Assembly (NCBI GenBank): GCA_963778375.1
Contig: CAVZTX010000001.1
Coordinates: 186,001 to 250,000 of the forward strand
DNA: 64,000 bases
Reading direction: 5' to 3'
From: CAVZTX01 sp963778375
GTDB lineage: Bacteria > Chloroflexota > Ktedonobacteria > Ktedonobacterales > Ktedonobacteraceae
A program made the position numbers and the translations under genes. The first letter of the stretch is position 1. Every line of letters begins with the position of its first letter. The notes beneath the pieces are model-generated. The model did no database searches, was not told where the DNA came from, and saw only the letters and a program-made list of their open reading frames with translations. Positions 25,424-34,713 of this stretch are shown piece by piece.

Positions 25424-26293
25424 CTATTTCCGCTGTTTCAAGGTTGATGCCACTTTTCTAATTTCCTGCTTGCTGAACACGCCTTGCTCTGTAATCACTT
25501 TTGTCACCAGTTTAGCGGAAGTATGGTCGAAGTAGAAATTCCGTACTGTTACTCCTGGAATCGGTTGCTCAAGGACCTCTTCGGGTTCTTTTTCCTCCAG
25601 TTGAGTCAGATCACCGGTCCAATGACGTGGAGAAATTTTTAGCGTTTCGCATAGTACGTACATGGGAATATTATGTCCATGCACGGCCCAGGCTAACAGA
25701 GCAGTGCCAGCTTTATTGAGTACATCGCCATTCTCGAGCACAGTGTCAGCACCCACGACGACTGCATGGCACTGGGGGAGAAAAATATCAGCCTGAGCGT
25801 CGCTAATGAGCGTGACTGCTATAGCATGTTTGCTCAATGCTCGTGCTAGATCTCGTCCTTCGTAACGAGGGCGTCCCTCTAGTACAATCACGTTCTCAAT
25901 TGCGGCACGACAGGCAATGAGTACATCCAATACTGTTCCCGACAGACTATGGGTCATTAACGTTCCTGTGAGCAACGGACGAGCATGCTCTGTGATACGT
26001 TCGATTGCAGAATCATACTCCTCCAACAGATGCGCGGCTTCACGTGCCATGCCTGCTGAACCACCAGGCGCGTTGAGGATTCGTATAACAGCGCCTGCAA
26101 TCGCGGCCATAGCCGGGCGAGCATGCATCAATTTCTGGCCTACGTGACGAAGTTGCGGTAGGTGTTCATCCTCTGATGAAATCGGTGTGCTGGCGAGGTC
26201 TTGCATAATAGAGATGGCTTCATGTACAAGCCAACGCGAGCCATGTTCACGATCATTGCGTACCTGGGCAATGCGTTGCTCCAGATTTTGCAT
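25424..26293 (-). CDS. eIF-2B-like protein (IF-2B alpha/beta/delta family)
   Basis: 289 residues with an N-terminal helical domain and a Rossmann-like domain bearing the family signatures VIVLEGRPRYEGRDLA near residue 137 and VVVGADTVLENGDVLNKAGT near 172. The GAD Asp used by methylthioribose-1-phosphate isomerase (MtnA) and ribose-1,5-bisphosphate isomerase is present, but the catalytic Cys position (THCxxG in MtnA) reads THSLSG, so isomerase activity is doubtful. It may be a regulatory nucleotide- or sugar-phosphate-binding member. It is transcribed alone. Confidence 0.8.
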   Translation of the reverse strand: MQNLEQRIAQVRNDREHGSRWLVHEAISIMQDLASTPISSEDEHLPQLRHVGQKLMHARPAMAAIAGAVIRILNAPGGSAGMAREAAHLLEEYDSAIERITEHARPLLTGTLMTHSLSGTVLDVLIACRAAIENVIVLEGRPRYEGRDLARALSKHAIAVTLISDAQADIFLPQCHAVVVGADTVLENGDVLNKAGTALLAWAVHGHNIPMYVLCETLKISPRHWTGDLTQLEEKEPEEVLEQPIPGVTVRNFYFDHTSAKLVTKVITEQGVFSKQEIRKVASTLKQRK

Positions 26294-26428
26294 GGTTCTT
26301 CCTCCAAATTTATGAAATACTATGACTTCGTAACTATCTTCAAGTCAGCCTTACTGCCCTCATAGACAACTATAAAGATTCACTCTATCCATTTCCGCCA
26401 CTTTTATCTCTACGAACAATGATAGGCT

Positions 26429-26508
26429 AATTGGCTCTTTGAGAGACCCTCCAATTGGCACTTGTCTTACCTGAATGGATTGGTTACACTTCATTGGTAT
26501 GAGCCAAT
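26429..26508 (+). promoter_or_regulatory. Cluster of ATTGG boxes upstream of the MocR gene
   Basis: ATTGGCTC at 26430-26437, AATTGGCAC near 26453, GATTGGTTA near 26479, CATTGGTAT at 26492-26500, and inverted GAGCCAAT at 26501-26508, all within 80 bp before the MocR start. MocR regulators bind repeated sites in their own promoters, so these are candidate operators. Confidence 0.4.
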
Positions 26509-26520
26509 CAGGAGGGACCT

Positions 26521-28104
26521 ATGCGACAATCTATATCATATCAGCAATCACGACCGCTATTCACTGCACCAATTCATACGCTGATTTCACTTGAACGAAC
26601 CAACGGGATGCCTTTGTACCGACAGATTTGCCAGCAACTGCGCGAAGCTATTCTTTCAGGTGAGTTGGCAGAGGGTACACGTCTACCCACTGAACGAGCG
26701 CTTGCTAATGAGCTTGGCGTGAATCGTACAACCGTGATGAATGCGTATAACGAACTCGCTAGCGAGGGGCTGATCGAAGGTCACGTAGGACGCGGCACAT
26801 TGGTAAGACGCAATTCGTTTCTTTCCGATGGAGATGGGTTTGATGAAGGTATGGCTTCCTGGCTGCTTGGCTTGGCTGCCGGTGAACGCGAAATTCTTGG
26901 TCCCGACGCTCTGCTATTAAGCGAATTGGCTTCAACGGGTGAGCGTAAAGAGATTATCTCACTCGCGGCTGGCACCCCAGCCACTGACTTGCTACCAGCC
27001 GAAAGAATCAATTCTATCTTAGCCGATGGCCTGCTCAATGCGCGGCAAAGTGCGCTGGGTTATTCTCCGGTTGAAGGGTTGCACAGCCTGCGCCGACAGA
27101 TTGCGGCACGTATGCGTAAGCGCGGTGTGGCCGTCGATACACAGCATATCTTGATCCTTTCCGGGTCGACCCAAGGTATTGGCTTAATTGGGCGTTTTCT
27201 GCTCAATCCAGGCGATGAGGTGGTGGTTGAGGTACCAACCTACCTGGGAGCTATTCAAGCATTTCGGGCCCTTGGTGCTCGCGTGATTGGGGTTCCCATT
27301 GATAGTGATGGTATACGCACCGACCTGCTGGAGTCTATCCTGGCTCGCCATCGTCCACGGCTGATCTATACCTTGCCCACCTTCCAAAACCCTACAGGTG
27401 TTGTGATGTCCCCCGAACGCCGTCGTCGTTTGTTGTTGCTCGCAAAACGCTACCAGACGCCCATTCTGGAAGATGATCCTTACGGGGAAATCTACTTTGA
27501 GGGGAAACAACCACAACCACTAAAAGCCTTGGATACCAACGGGCAGGTGCTCTATCTCAGCACTTATTCAAAAGTGCTCGCGCCTGGTCTGCGCGTAGCA
27601 TGGCTAGCCGCGCCCGAACTGATGATCGAACGTCTGTCATTACATAAACAGATTTTTGATCTGAATACTACTGCGCTTGGGCAGTGGGTCGTTTCAGAGA
27701 TACTACAGCGCAATCTGCTCGATGATCACCTGATGATGCTACGCCGCAGCTACCAGCGCAAACGGGATCTCATGCTCCAGGCGATTAGTACCTATTGGCC
27801 AAAGGAGGTGCGTGTCAATTCGCCAGGTGGGGGGTTTCATCTGTGGTGTCGCTTACCTGGAGATATACGCGCCCGTGCGCTCCTGCGCGAAGCCGCGAAT
27901 GAGCAAGTAGCCTTCGCGATTGGAGAACCCTTCCATATCGACGGCGGAGGTCAGCAGAATTTCCGCTTGAGCTTCGCCTATCCTGAAGAGGGACATATTG
28001 AGGAGGGGGTGCGCCGCATTGGTGAGACTATGCGAAGGATTTTAGCACGAAGGGTTCCCAGGGAGGAGATGAGGAGGCATGTGGAGCATATTCCGATGGT
28101 GTAA
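26521..28104 (+). CDS. MocR-type regulator: GntR winged helix fused to aminotransferase domain
   Basis: 527 residues. A GntR winged helix occupies about 27-100 (MPLYRQICQQLREAILSGEL, then LPTERALANELGVNRTTV, and GHVGRGTLV). A fold-type I aminotransferase domain follows at about 145-510: LSGSTQGIGLIGRFL, PTFQNPTGVVMSPERR, and YLSTYSKVLAPGLR with the PLP Lys. MocR proteins sense PLP, amino acids or related compounds and usually control a neighbouring gene. No pdxST or transporter is adjacent, so its target is unclear. An aminotransferase in its own right cannot be excluded. Confidence 0.92.
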   Translation: MRQSISYQQSRPLFTAPIHTLISLERTNGMPLYRQICQQLREAILSGELAEGTRLPTERALANELGVNRTTVMNAYNELASEGLIEGHVGRGTLVRRNSFLSDGDGFDEGMASWLLGLAAGEREILGPDALLLSELASTGERKEIISLAAGTPATDLLPAERINSILADGLLNARQSALGYSPVEGLHSLRRQIAARMRKRGVAVDTQHILILSGSTQGIGLIGRFLLNPGDEVVVEVPTYLGAIQAFRALGARVIGVPIDSDGIRTDLLESILARHRPRLIYTLPTFQNPTGVVMSPERRRRLLLLAKRYQTPILEDDPYGEIYFEGKQPQPLKALDTNGQVLYLSTYSKVLAPGLRVAWLAAPELMIERLSLHKQIFDLNTTALGQWVVSEILQRNLLDDHLMMLRRSYQRKRDLMLQAISTYWPKEVRVNSPGGGFHLWCRLPGDIRARALLREAANEQVAFAIGEPFHIDGGGQQNFRLSFAYPEEGHIEEGVRRIGETMRRILARRVPREEMRRHVEHIPMV

Positions 28105-28418
28105 GAGATTGGGACAGACCTGACTAAGCATGAAAGTGCGTTACGTCCAGTTCTGGTGAACATTTCTACACCAAATCAGTGAAATTTCCGCGTTAAATTT
28201 AGCAAAGTTATAACCAATTCTCAACTTTATCTTAACCAATCAATTCACTACCCTAATATAATATTATGGGGGAGGTATTTCTAAAACTATGACAAATCTC
28301 AACTTTTTTCTCCTGCTTAGGAAAGAATTTTACAAGATTCAAAGTCTTGTATCCTCTGGTAAACCTTTCCCGCACTAATTCACTGATTTTTAAATTGGTA
28401 GAATTGAGAAATTCATGT
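28105..28418. other. AT-rich intergenic region
   Basis: About 310 bp between two same-strand genes. It contains TATAAT at 28257-28262 and a short direct repeat, AACCAATTC / AACCAATCAATTC, around 28212-28246. No RNA gene or coding frame with a ribosome-binding site is seen, except a possible TTG extension of the downstream gene at 28347. Confidence 0.5.
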
Positions 28419-29591
28419 ATGATCGTACTTAGTAGTGCGTCAACTTCTCTTGAGCTTTTTGGAAAGCATCACCATCTCCATTTAGCTCCGCAAATTTTTC
28501 CAGGGGGTACATCACAATATATCGATTGCCAGATATTCGATTGGAATAAATCACCCTCATCGCAGCTTTTCCTGGTTTGGCATGAAGCGTCAAAAGAGCA
28601 ACTCGTAATAAAAATGCTTTGCCCTTACCAGGATACACGCTATAGTTTGGAGACATTGAGCAAACGACAGCGATGCCTGATAGAAGCTCTAGAACGCAAC
28701 CGTGTTTTTACTCCGGAACTCTATATTGGCCTCGCTCCTCTACGTCACCTAAATCTGAAACAAAAAACCATCAGCATTGGGGACGTGATAAAGGATCCGA
28801 CAAGAAAGTCGCTTGATGGTCTTACCGAGTATGTTCTGCTGATGAAACCCCAAGACCGAGAAAATAGACTCGATTGCCTGCTCGCAAAAGGAAAAACTGC
28901 TAGCTTAATGCCGCTGGTTCAGTATATTACTGATTTACATAACCAAAGAGTGTCTGATGTCTCATTGAAGGAGAGGACTCGCTGGGGCAATTACGATCAC
29001 CTCACACATAAGCTGGAACATAACCTCGAGTTGCTTGATTTCCTGGCTACCAGATGCAGTGAAAGCGATTGGGATGATCACATAGAACTGGCTGCGAGAG
29101 TCATCGCAGTGAAAAATGCTGCTCAGGAGATGGCTTTGCAGGAGTGCTATCACCAGTATTTTCAACTGCGCATTGATGAAGGGCGTATCAAGCTTTGTCA
29201 TGGGGATATTAAGTCGCCCCATATTTGGATAGCAACTAATGGCAGCGATGGAGAACAGAGTTGGTCATTTAACATCCTTGACGCGATTGACTTTAATCCA
29301 ATGTATAATCACATCGATATTCTGAGTGACTTCGCTATGCTGATAGCAGATGTGCAGGCACGCACTCAATCCCCTGCTCTTGCAAACCAGTTGATCGATC
29401 ACTATTTACGAAAAACAAACCAGGACAATGATGTGGCCCGAGGAGTGCTGAACTATTACATCATAGACAAAGCAATCGTCGGTACAGGGATAAGTATCCT
29501 ATATGACGGTGAACCACAATTGGGAAGAGATTTCCTAAAAGTTGCTGAGAATCGCCTGGAGTCATTACATACTGTTGGCATGTTAGTATGA
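28419..29591 (+). CDS. Aminoglycoside-phosphotransferase-fold (APH-like) kinase
   Basis: 390 residues from the ATG at 28419; an in-frame TTG at 28347 would add 24 residues, and neither start has a strong ribosome-binding site. The C-lobe carries the APH catalytic loop CHGDIKSPHIW near residue 262 and the metal-binding ILDAIDFNPMYNHID near 287. This version matches the kinase half of the widespread APH/P-loop bifunctional proteins rather than true resistance enzymes. The substrate is unknown and a role in antibiotic resistance is not implied. It is convergent with the ATPase-winged-helix gene. Confidence 0.75.
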   Translation: MIVLSSASTSLELFGKHHHLHLAPQIFPGGTSQYIDCQIFDWNKSPSSQLFLVWHEASKEQLVIKMLCPYQDTRYSLETLSKRQRCLIEALERNRVFTPELYIGLAPLRHLNLKQKTISIGDVIKDPTRKSLDGLTEYVLLMKPQDRENRLDCLLAKGKTASLMPLVQYITDLHNQRVSDVSLKERTRWGNYDHLTHKLEHNLELLDFLATRCSESDWDDHIELAARVIAVKNAAQEMALQECYHQYFQLRIDEGRIKLCHGDIKSPHIWIATNGSDGEQSWSFNILDAIDFNPMYNHIDILSDFAMLIADVQARTQSPALANQLIDHYLRKTNQDNDVARGVLNYYIIDKAIVGTGISILYDGEPQLGRDFLKVAENRLESLHTVGMLV

Positions 29592-29616
29592 AGATAGTAA
29601 TGTGCTGCGGAAAGAC

Positions 29617-31143
29617 TCACAGCGTTCTCCGCAGCATATAACCGCGTCCGCGCACAGAAATCAATTTATAAGGGCTATCTGGCTCATCCTCGATCTTTTC
29701 ACGGATACGTTCGATGATCTTTTGCAGGGCGCTGTTGGATGGCATGTTGTCCTCTCCCCAAATCGCCTGCATAATTTCTGTTTTGTCACAAACATCTCCC
29801 AGGTGAGTTCTGAGATAATCGTAGACTCTACTTTCCATATATGTCAAAGTGGGTTCATCATCTCGTGCGCCAGGAGCATCTAAAAATGAAGCGGGAGCAG
29901 CCGTGGATGCACCGTTACTGGCCTGATTTTTGGCTTTTTCTTGCAGAAACACAAATTGTTGCAGCACTTCAGAGAAGATACGCCACTTGTCGTTGACACG
30001 CTCAATCAAACCACGTTGTTCCAACTCAAATAGGATTTTTGGATCTGATACTGTACGACCATGAGCAATATCAATCAAGGCTAATTGATATGGTGAGAAC
30101 AAAGCCGAAGCTTCTCTTTTAATAGTGTCTGGAGCGCCTACCAATCCATATAGCTCTGGATTAGCTAGCCCTTCCCATAATTGTTTACAGAGTGGGTGTC
30201 CATCCTGAACCAGTCGCAATAAAAGAAATTCATAATCTTGCTCATTCGACTCGATTTCTGAAGACGACTGAGACAACAAACGTTCTTCAAACATACGAGC
30301 GCAAGCCAGACGAAGCAATTCAGGATGGCGGCCAGCCATTCTGCGGATAAACGCCGTATCTTGTGTGCTCCAACGACAACCCGACTTTTCCGCTTCCTGA
30401 GCAGCCTTCGTAAGGTATCTATCCACCTCCTGTTCTGGTAATAAGCTGAGGTAAATCGTATCTGAAAAAAAATTATAGAATGGTGAAGGTTGTGCCCAAC
30501 TTGCCAGATGATAATTATAAAGAACATAGAGAGCATAACGGCTGGTTAAAATGAATGCGCAGTGATCTGCTAAAGAGCGCAACCGATCGCTATTACGCAA
30601 AGGAAGACGGGCCATCCCCTCGAAATTATCGAGGATGAAGATCACTGGTTGGGTATGACTCTGTATCCATTTTTCTATCGCAAAACTGATATCATAAGCT
30701 GCGTCGAGTAACGAGGCCTCATCATCATTTTTTCCAGGTTCAGAAAATGATTCATCTTCTTGAGAGCCTCCTGGCAATTTATTGTACAAATCCCACCAGA
30801 ACAGGGCAGCAGCATAATTGCTCATATCCCTTTGACTTTGTTCAACGGATTGCCCTTTCTCCGCTTGAGATCTAAATTGCCAGTCATTAACCAGACGAAT
30901 ATAGCGTTTACAATCGAGATAGATAAACGTAAAATCAAACGCTATTCCCCTCTCATTAGTTGGGGGAGACTCTATCAGACATTTCACGAGCGTGGTTTTG
31001 CCTATAAAAGGCTCGCCAATGATTACAAGTGATTGAGGAGGATTACTCAACAAACGTCCCCAGATGATACCCAATTCTTTCTCGCGGCCCCAGAACGAGG
31101 AGCGAGCAAATGGATTAGTGAATGGCGAAAAAGATGAGATCAT
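29617..31143 (-). CDS. P-loop ATPase with C-terminal winged-helix DNA-binding domain
   Basis: 508 residues. It opens NPFARSSFWGREKEL, a common entry to STAND/ATPase_2-like modules, followed by Walker A GEPFIGKT (residues 43-50), Walker B VIFILDNFEG (Asp172) and the sensor-like strand FILTSRYAL. A helical and winged-helix-like middle region leads, after a linker, to an OmpR/PhoB-type winged helix at about 428-508 (YMESRVYDYLRTHLGDV, then KLISVRGRGYML). The ATG overlaps the stop of the RSH-ATPase gene by four bases. The NP(F/Y)...F(W/Y)GR entry is shared with the ATPase of that partner. It should be an ATP-switched transcription regulator acting with it; the target is unknown. Confidence 0.82.
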   Translation of the reverse strand: MISSFSPFTNPFARSSFWGREKELGIIWGRLLSNPPQSLVIIGEPFIGKTTLVKCLIESPPTNERGIAFDFTFIYLDCKRYIRLVNDWQFRSQAEKGQSVEQSQRDMSNYAAALFWWDLYNKLPGGSQEDESFSEPGKNDDEASLLDAAYDISFAIEKWIQSHTQPVIFILDNFEGMARLPLRNSDRLRSLADHCAFILTSRYALYVLYNYHLASWAQPSPFYNFFSDTIYLSLLPEQEVDRYLTKAAQEAEKSGCRWSTQDTAFIRRMAGRHPELLRLACARMFEERLLSQSSSEIESNEQDYEFLLLRLVQDGHPLCKQLWEGLANPELYGLVGAPDTIKREASALFSPYQLALIDIAHGRTVSDPKILFELEQRGLIERVNDKWRIFSEVLQQFVFLQEKAKNQASNGASTAAPASFLDAPGARDDEPTLTYMESRVYDYLRTHLGDVCDKTEIMQAIWGEDNMPSNSALQKIIERIREKIEDEPDSPYKLISVRGRGYMLRRTL

Positions 31144-34100
31144 ATCAGACCACCTCTCTTCATAGTTAAAGCAAGCGGCCAGTGCTGGCGTAACCAGTGG
31201 GTAAATAATTTCACTTCAATGCTATAACGAGAATGCTCATGCTTCAGTACACCAAGATTGGTCAAATCGTCAAGAGTTCGCACCAGTTCACCTTCTGACA
31301 CGAATTTACCGATGGCTGCAACCAGGTGCTCATACTCAACTTCATCGTTTTGTCCTCTAAGGTCAGCTATCGCGCTCAGAATCAATTTATTTCGCCAGGC
31401 ACTTTCTCCACCGTATCCTTCCCAAAAGTGTTGAAAACGACTGTTGTCTGCTTTCTCAAGCCATTTATGAATACAACTAGAAACAAAGTCACGCGTTATC
31501 TTTACTCTCTGCTCCTGCGCATGCTCATAAAGATGGGAGCAAAGCAATTGCAGATAGTATGGATGGCCAGCAGTGAACAGCAGGAGGAGGTCAATAGCAG
31601 CATCAGCAATACCACCGACTTCGGTCAATCCATCTTTGATCAACTTGCGTGCCGCATCTCTCTCCAATGTAGCTAATTTCTCATCATGAGTAATATTGAA
31701 CAATGAAGCGATGCCGGTTTGTTCTAGTAACTGGCTCAATAAACCGCCGCCACTGAGTATCAGATGAACGCCATGCCCATGTAACGATTGACTACGTAAG
31801 CGGCTGAATATAGCATTTCGACTGACTGCTATCTCCTGCAAATCACAAAGACATTGAAACTCATCCAGAATGATCACAAGGGGGCACTGCTCTACTACCT
31901 GTTGTACCTGGGCCAGGTAGGTATCGAAGTAGCCAAGCGGGTCTCTTTTTAAGCGGCTGAAAGCCGGAGTGCTAATTTCCTGTGATGCATTATTCTCTCT
32001 AAGAGCAAGTGAGATACGGCTCATGAGCAAGTGCAGAAACTGTGTACTTGTACCATCTTTTACCGCTTGCATATCAATGTAGACCGGTAAAAACCTTCCT
32101 TGCGCTTGCTCATGTATGCGCACGATTAAGGAAGTTTTCCCAATACGCTTCTGTCCCCATAGGAGAATAGCATGATTTTGGGAATGATCACAGAGGTAGG
32201 TTGTGATGTGCTCACATTCAAGCTTACGTCCATAGAAGCGATGGCCCTTAGCCACACCAGGACTGTAGGGGTTAGAACGGTAGGAAGGTGATGCTAAAAG
32301 CTGTTGCGTAAGGGATACAAACAACGAGGAGTGAAGCACTTCTACACTGGTTACGTGAGGAACAGCCTCTAACGCCTTCTGTACGCGAGAACGTTGCAAG
32401 GCTGTCGTCTTGCCAAGATAAATGTGTGATTCAGCCATCACGCCATCAGGGCGCTTGTATGCCGTAAAGCTATTCATATCAAGCCCCACTTGCGAAATAA
32501 CAGTTGTGAGATCGTGGGCAAGGCCAGGACAATTCAAGGCTTCCACAACAGCTACATAATGCGGCTCAGACGGCTCAGTATCCCATTCAATGGGGATGGG
32601 CCTCTCAACATCTTTGACCTGCGAGCAAGTACGTTTATGCACAATCAGCCTATCATTGCTACGAATGGCGAGAATCTCATCAAAGGGCATAGGACGGCAG
32701 CAACGTGCGAATGACGTTAACAACGAGGCTTCATCAGAAGACATAACACGGACACTCAAGGAGGTTGTGACATCACCGGGAAGTTGCGCCGCTTCCAGAC
32801 CCATTGACTTAAGCTGGTCAACGAGTTTATGAGCACCCAAGCGGCCAACACCGATAGCAGCCAGAAGGTCCCCTTGACTTTCCACTGCCTCTTTTGCTGC
32901 AACTCGATTGAGCAATTCGACCACCTGAGGGTGTGTAGAGTTCAAACCGAGTAGTTGTAGCTGTTGATTGAGCAAAACACGTCCGCGCTCTAACATAGAG
33001 CTATGCAGGTTTTGCATCAGCCATTGTCTAATGGCACTAGATGCCTGAGAGGTTCGTACATGACCCAACCAGTCCATTTGAGGCTGCACATCTGCTTCAC
33101 CCTTGATGATCTCAATCCGATCACCATTTTGCAGGTATTTATACGCATCGACCTGCTCACCATTGACTAATGCTCCAGCACAACGATGACCTACTTCGGT
33201 GTGAATGCTGTAAGCAAAATCAAGCACTGTCGCACCTCGCGGCAAGTACTTGATCTCACTTTGAGAAGTAAATACCTGAATCTCATCACCAATAGGCTTG
33301 CTTCTTCCCGAGAACTGAGGTAGCAATGTTTCTGGCACATTCCACCAGCGGGCTGTGATACCACGCTCAGCAATCATGTCCATATCATATGTGCGAATGA
33401 AGACATGTAAGACATCACCCGAGCTATGCCTCACATCGGTATGAAGAGCACGATAGCCATTCTCTTTGCTAGCCGCGATCAAATCTGTGAATTGACCCTT
33501 TATCGGTTGATAGAGCTTATGAACGTGCCCTAACGCCTGGTAGCATTCCCCCTCAGCCCCAGTCAATACGATAAACCACCCTGTGTCTACCATTTTCAAA
33601 TGTGCAGGTTCGGTTCGCAAAGATTTGCTATGCTTTGCGCTTTGCTCAACCTGACGACGATGGAGTGTATAGAGGGAAGCCGGTTGCCAGCGCACTTCAA
33701 ACTGTAATCCCGTCTCAGCGAACGATTGCAACAGTTCATCACGGACAATCTGTATATCCAGATGGGCATCTGCATTCGCATATTGCTGTTTAATCCTACG
33801 GTACTCCGCAGGGTTGATTACTTCAAAGCTGTAATCCTCTAACAAGCGTTTAACCATACCCATACCAAGTAGATCAGCGAGAGGCGTAAGTACATTAAAC
33901 CCTATTCGGGCCGTGCGTTCTTGATAATAGCGGCTGAGCACCGTAATTGTTTGTAAGTTGTGCAGACGATCTGCTAATTTGATGATAAGTGGGTCAGGTT
34001 CTTCTTGTACCACTGACATAACATAGCGTAGATTGGTTTCGACTTCACCTTCTCTGTCGAAATTCCTCTCAATTTGTCGCACAAAGGCATTTAGGTTGAT

Positions 34101-34409
34101 AATAGTCATCAACATCCTGCTAATATCTACCCCCAATTTTAGCGTCACATCATTAAGATCATATCCATGCGAATACTCAGGACTATGAATATCGTGTAGC
34201 AGTCCAGTAGCTACTACAGGAAGAGGTGCATGCCACTCTGCGAGAACTGTTGCTACTGCTAAAGGATGGCTGATTACAGGATCACCACTTAGGCGACGAA
34301 AACCATGATGTACTTTCTCCGCAATCTCATAGGCCTCAGACAATACTACTTCTGTTTCTACCAAACCAGTGTAGGACATGACATCCTGAATAAGATCATC
34401 AATCGTCAT
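31140..34409 (-). CDS. RelA/SpoT-like protein (degenerate catalytic sites) fused to P-loop ATPase
   Basis: 1089 residues from the ATG at 34409. Order: HD domain (30-155); synthetase-like domain (228-360); TGS (374-436); helical region; zinc-finger-like CCRP...HKRTC (Cys570, Cys571, His591, Cys595); ACT (616-688); ATPase (713-1075) with Walker A GQKRIGKT (752-759) and Walker B IILDEF (849-850). HD metal ligands are kept (His34, His72-Asp73, Asp147), but the catalytic Glu-Asp pair of hydrolases is Ser76-Pro77. In the synthetase the catalytic ExQ is HxF (335-337), and the Arg, Lys and Ser of the ATP-binding loop are Gln242, Ala244 and Thr248. It is therefore probably inactive in making or degrading (p)ppGpp. 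The ribosome-contacting TGS, zinc and ACT parts are well conserved. Confidence 0.85.
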   Translation of the reverse strand: MTIDDLIQDVMSYTGLVETEVVLSEAYEIAEKVHHGFRRLSGDPVISHPLAVATVLAEWHAPLPVVATGLLHDIHSPEYSHGYDLNDVTLKLGVDISRMLMTIINLNAFVRQIERNFDREGEVETNLRYVMSVVQEEPDPLIIKLADRLHNLQTITVLSRYYQERTARIGFNVLTPLADLLGMGMVKRLLEDYSFEVINPAEYRRIKQQYANADAHLDIQIVRDELLQSFAETGLQFEVRWQPASLYTLHRRQVEQSAKHSKSLRTEPAHLKMVDTGWFIVLTGAEGECYQALGHVHKLYQPIKGQFTDLIAASKENGYRALHTDVRHSSGDVLHVFIRTYDMDMIAERGITARWWNVPETLLPQFSGRSKPIGDEIQVFTSQSEIKYLPRGATVLDFAYSIHTEVGHRCAGALVNGEQVDAYKYLQNGDRIEIIKGEADVQPQMDWLGHVRTSQASSAIRQWLMQNLHSSMLERGRVLLNQQLQLLGLNSTHPQVVELLNRVAAKEAVESQGDLLAAIGVGRLGAHKLVDQLKSMGLEAAQLPGDVTTSLSVRVMSSDEASLLTSFARCCRPMPFDEILAIRSNDRLIVHKRTCSQVKDVERPIPIEWDTEPSEPHYVAVVEALNCPGLAHDLTTVISQVGLDMNSFTAYKRPDGVMAESHIYLGKTTALQRSRVQKALEAVPHVTSVEVLHSSLFVSLTQQLLASPSYRSNPYSPGVAKGHRFYGRKLECEHITTYLCDHSQNHAILLWGQKRIGKTSLIVRIHEQAQGRFLPVYIDMQAVKDGTSTQFLHLLMSRISLALRENNASQEISTPAFSRLKRDPLGYFDTYLAQVQQVVEQCPLVIILDEFQCLCDLQEIAVSRNAIFSRLRSQSLHGHGVHLILSGGGLLSQLLEQTGIASLFNITHDEKLATLERDAARKLIKDGLTEVGGIADAAIDLLLLFTAGHPYYLQLLCSHLYEHAQEQRVKITRDFVSSCIHKWLEKADNSRFQHFWEGYGGESAWRNKLILSAIADLRGQNDEVEYEHLVAAIGKFVSEGELVRTLDDLTNLGVLKHEHSRYSIEVKLFTHWLRQHWPLALTMKRGGLI

Positions 34410-34481
34410 AGTCTGTTTCCTACTTTCCTTGGTATCACTTACCAAACAGGCTAAAATACCATCCTATATCCTTACTCTCAA

Positions 34482-34510
34482 AGAGTACTATATTCTGTCT
34501 TTTTTTGCAA
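34482..34510 (-). promoter_or_regulatory. Promoter of the RSH-ATPase operon
   Basis: On the minus strand TTGCAA (34510-34505), 17-bp A-rich spacer, TACTCT (34487-34482). Confidence 0.55.
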
Positions 34511-34639
34511 TATATAAGACATATATCGACGTAGATTATTGAAAAAGTTAATTATTCGTCGGCTTTGAGCTTCTTGAAATCGTCTTAGGGTTCCCTTAAG
34601 ACATTTAAATGTCGAAAACAAATTGATCTTGTCCGAAAC

Positions 34640-34668
34640 TTGACAAAGCGGTGTGTTCTGATTACAAT
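34640..34668 (+). promoter_or_regulatory. Promoter of the sigma-factor-like gene
   Basis: TTGACA (34640-34645), 17-bp spacer, TACAAT (34663-34668), 46 bp before the ATG. A close match to the housekeeping consensus. Confidence 0.85.
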
Positions 34669-34713
34669 TTGAATAAGGAGCAAAAGAGACATTTCTGAGA
34701 TAAAGGGAATTCA

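Larger units (their letters stand above)
34410..34713. other. Divergent control region of the RSH-ATPase operon and sigma gene
   Basis: About 300 bp with two outward promoters (34482-34510 minus, 34640-34668 plus). Between them GTCTTAGGG / CCCTTAAGAC at 34582-34602 forms a hairpin with one bulge, a candidate shared operator. Confidence 0.55.

Noticed and set aside
28419..29591. Aminoglycoside resistance gene
   Set aside because: The APH fold is present, but the version of the catalytic loop matches general APH-like kinases with unknown substrates, not resistance enzymes.
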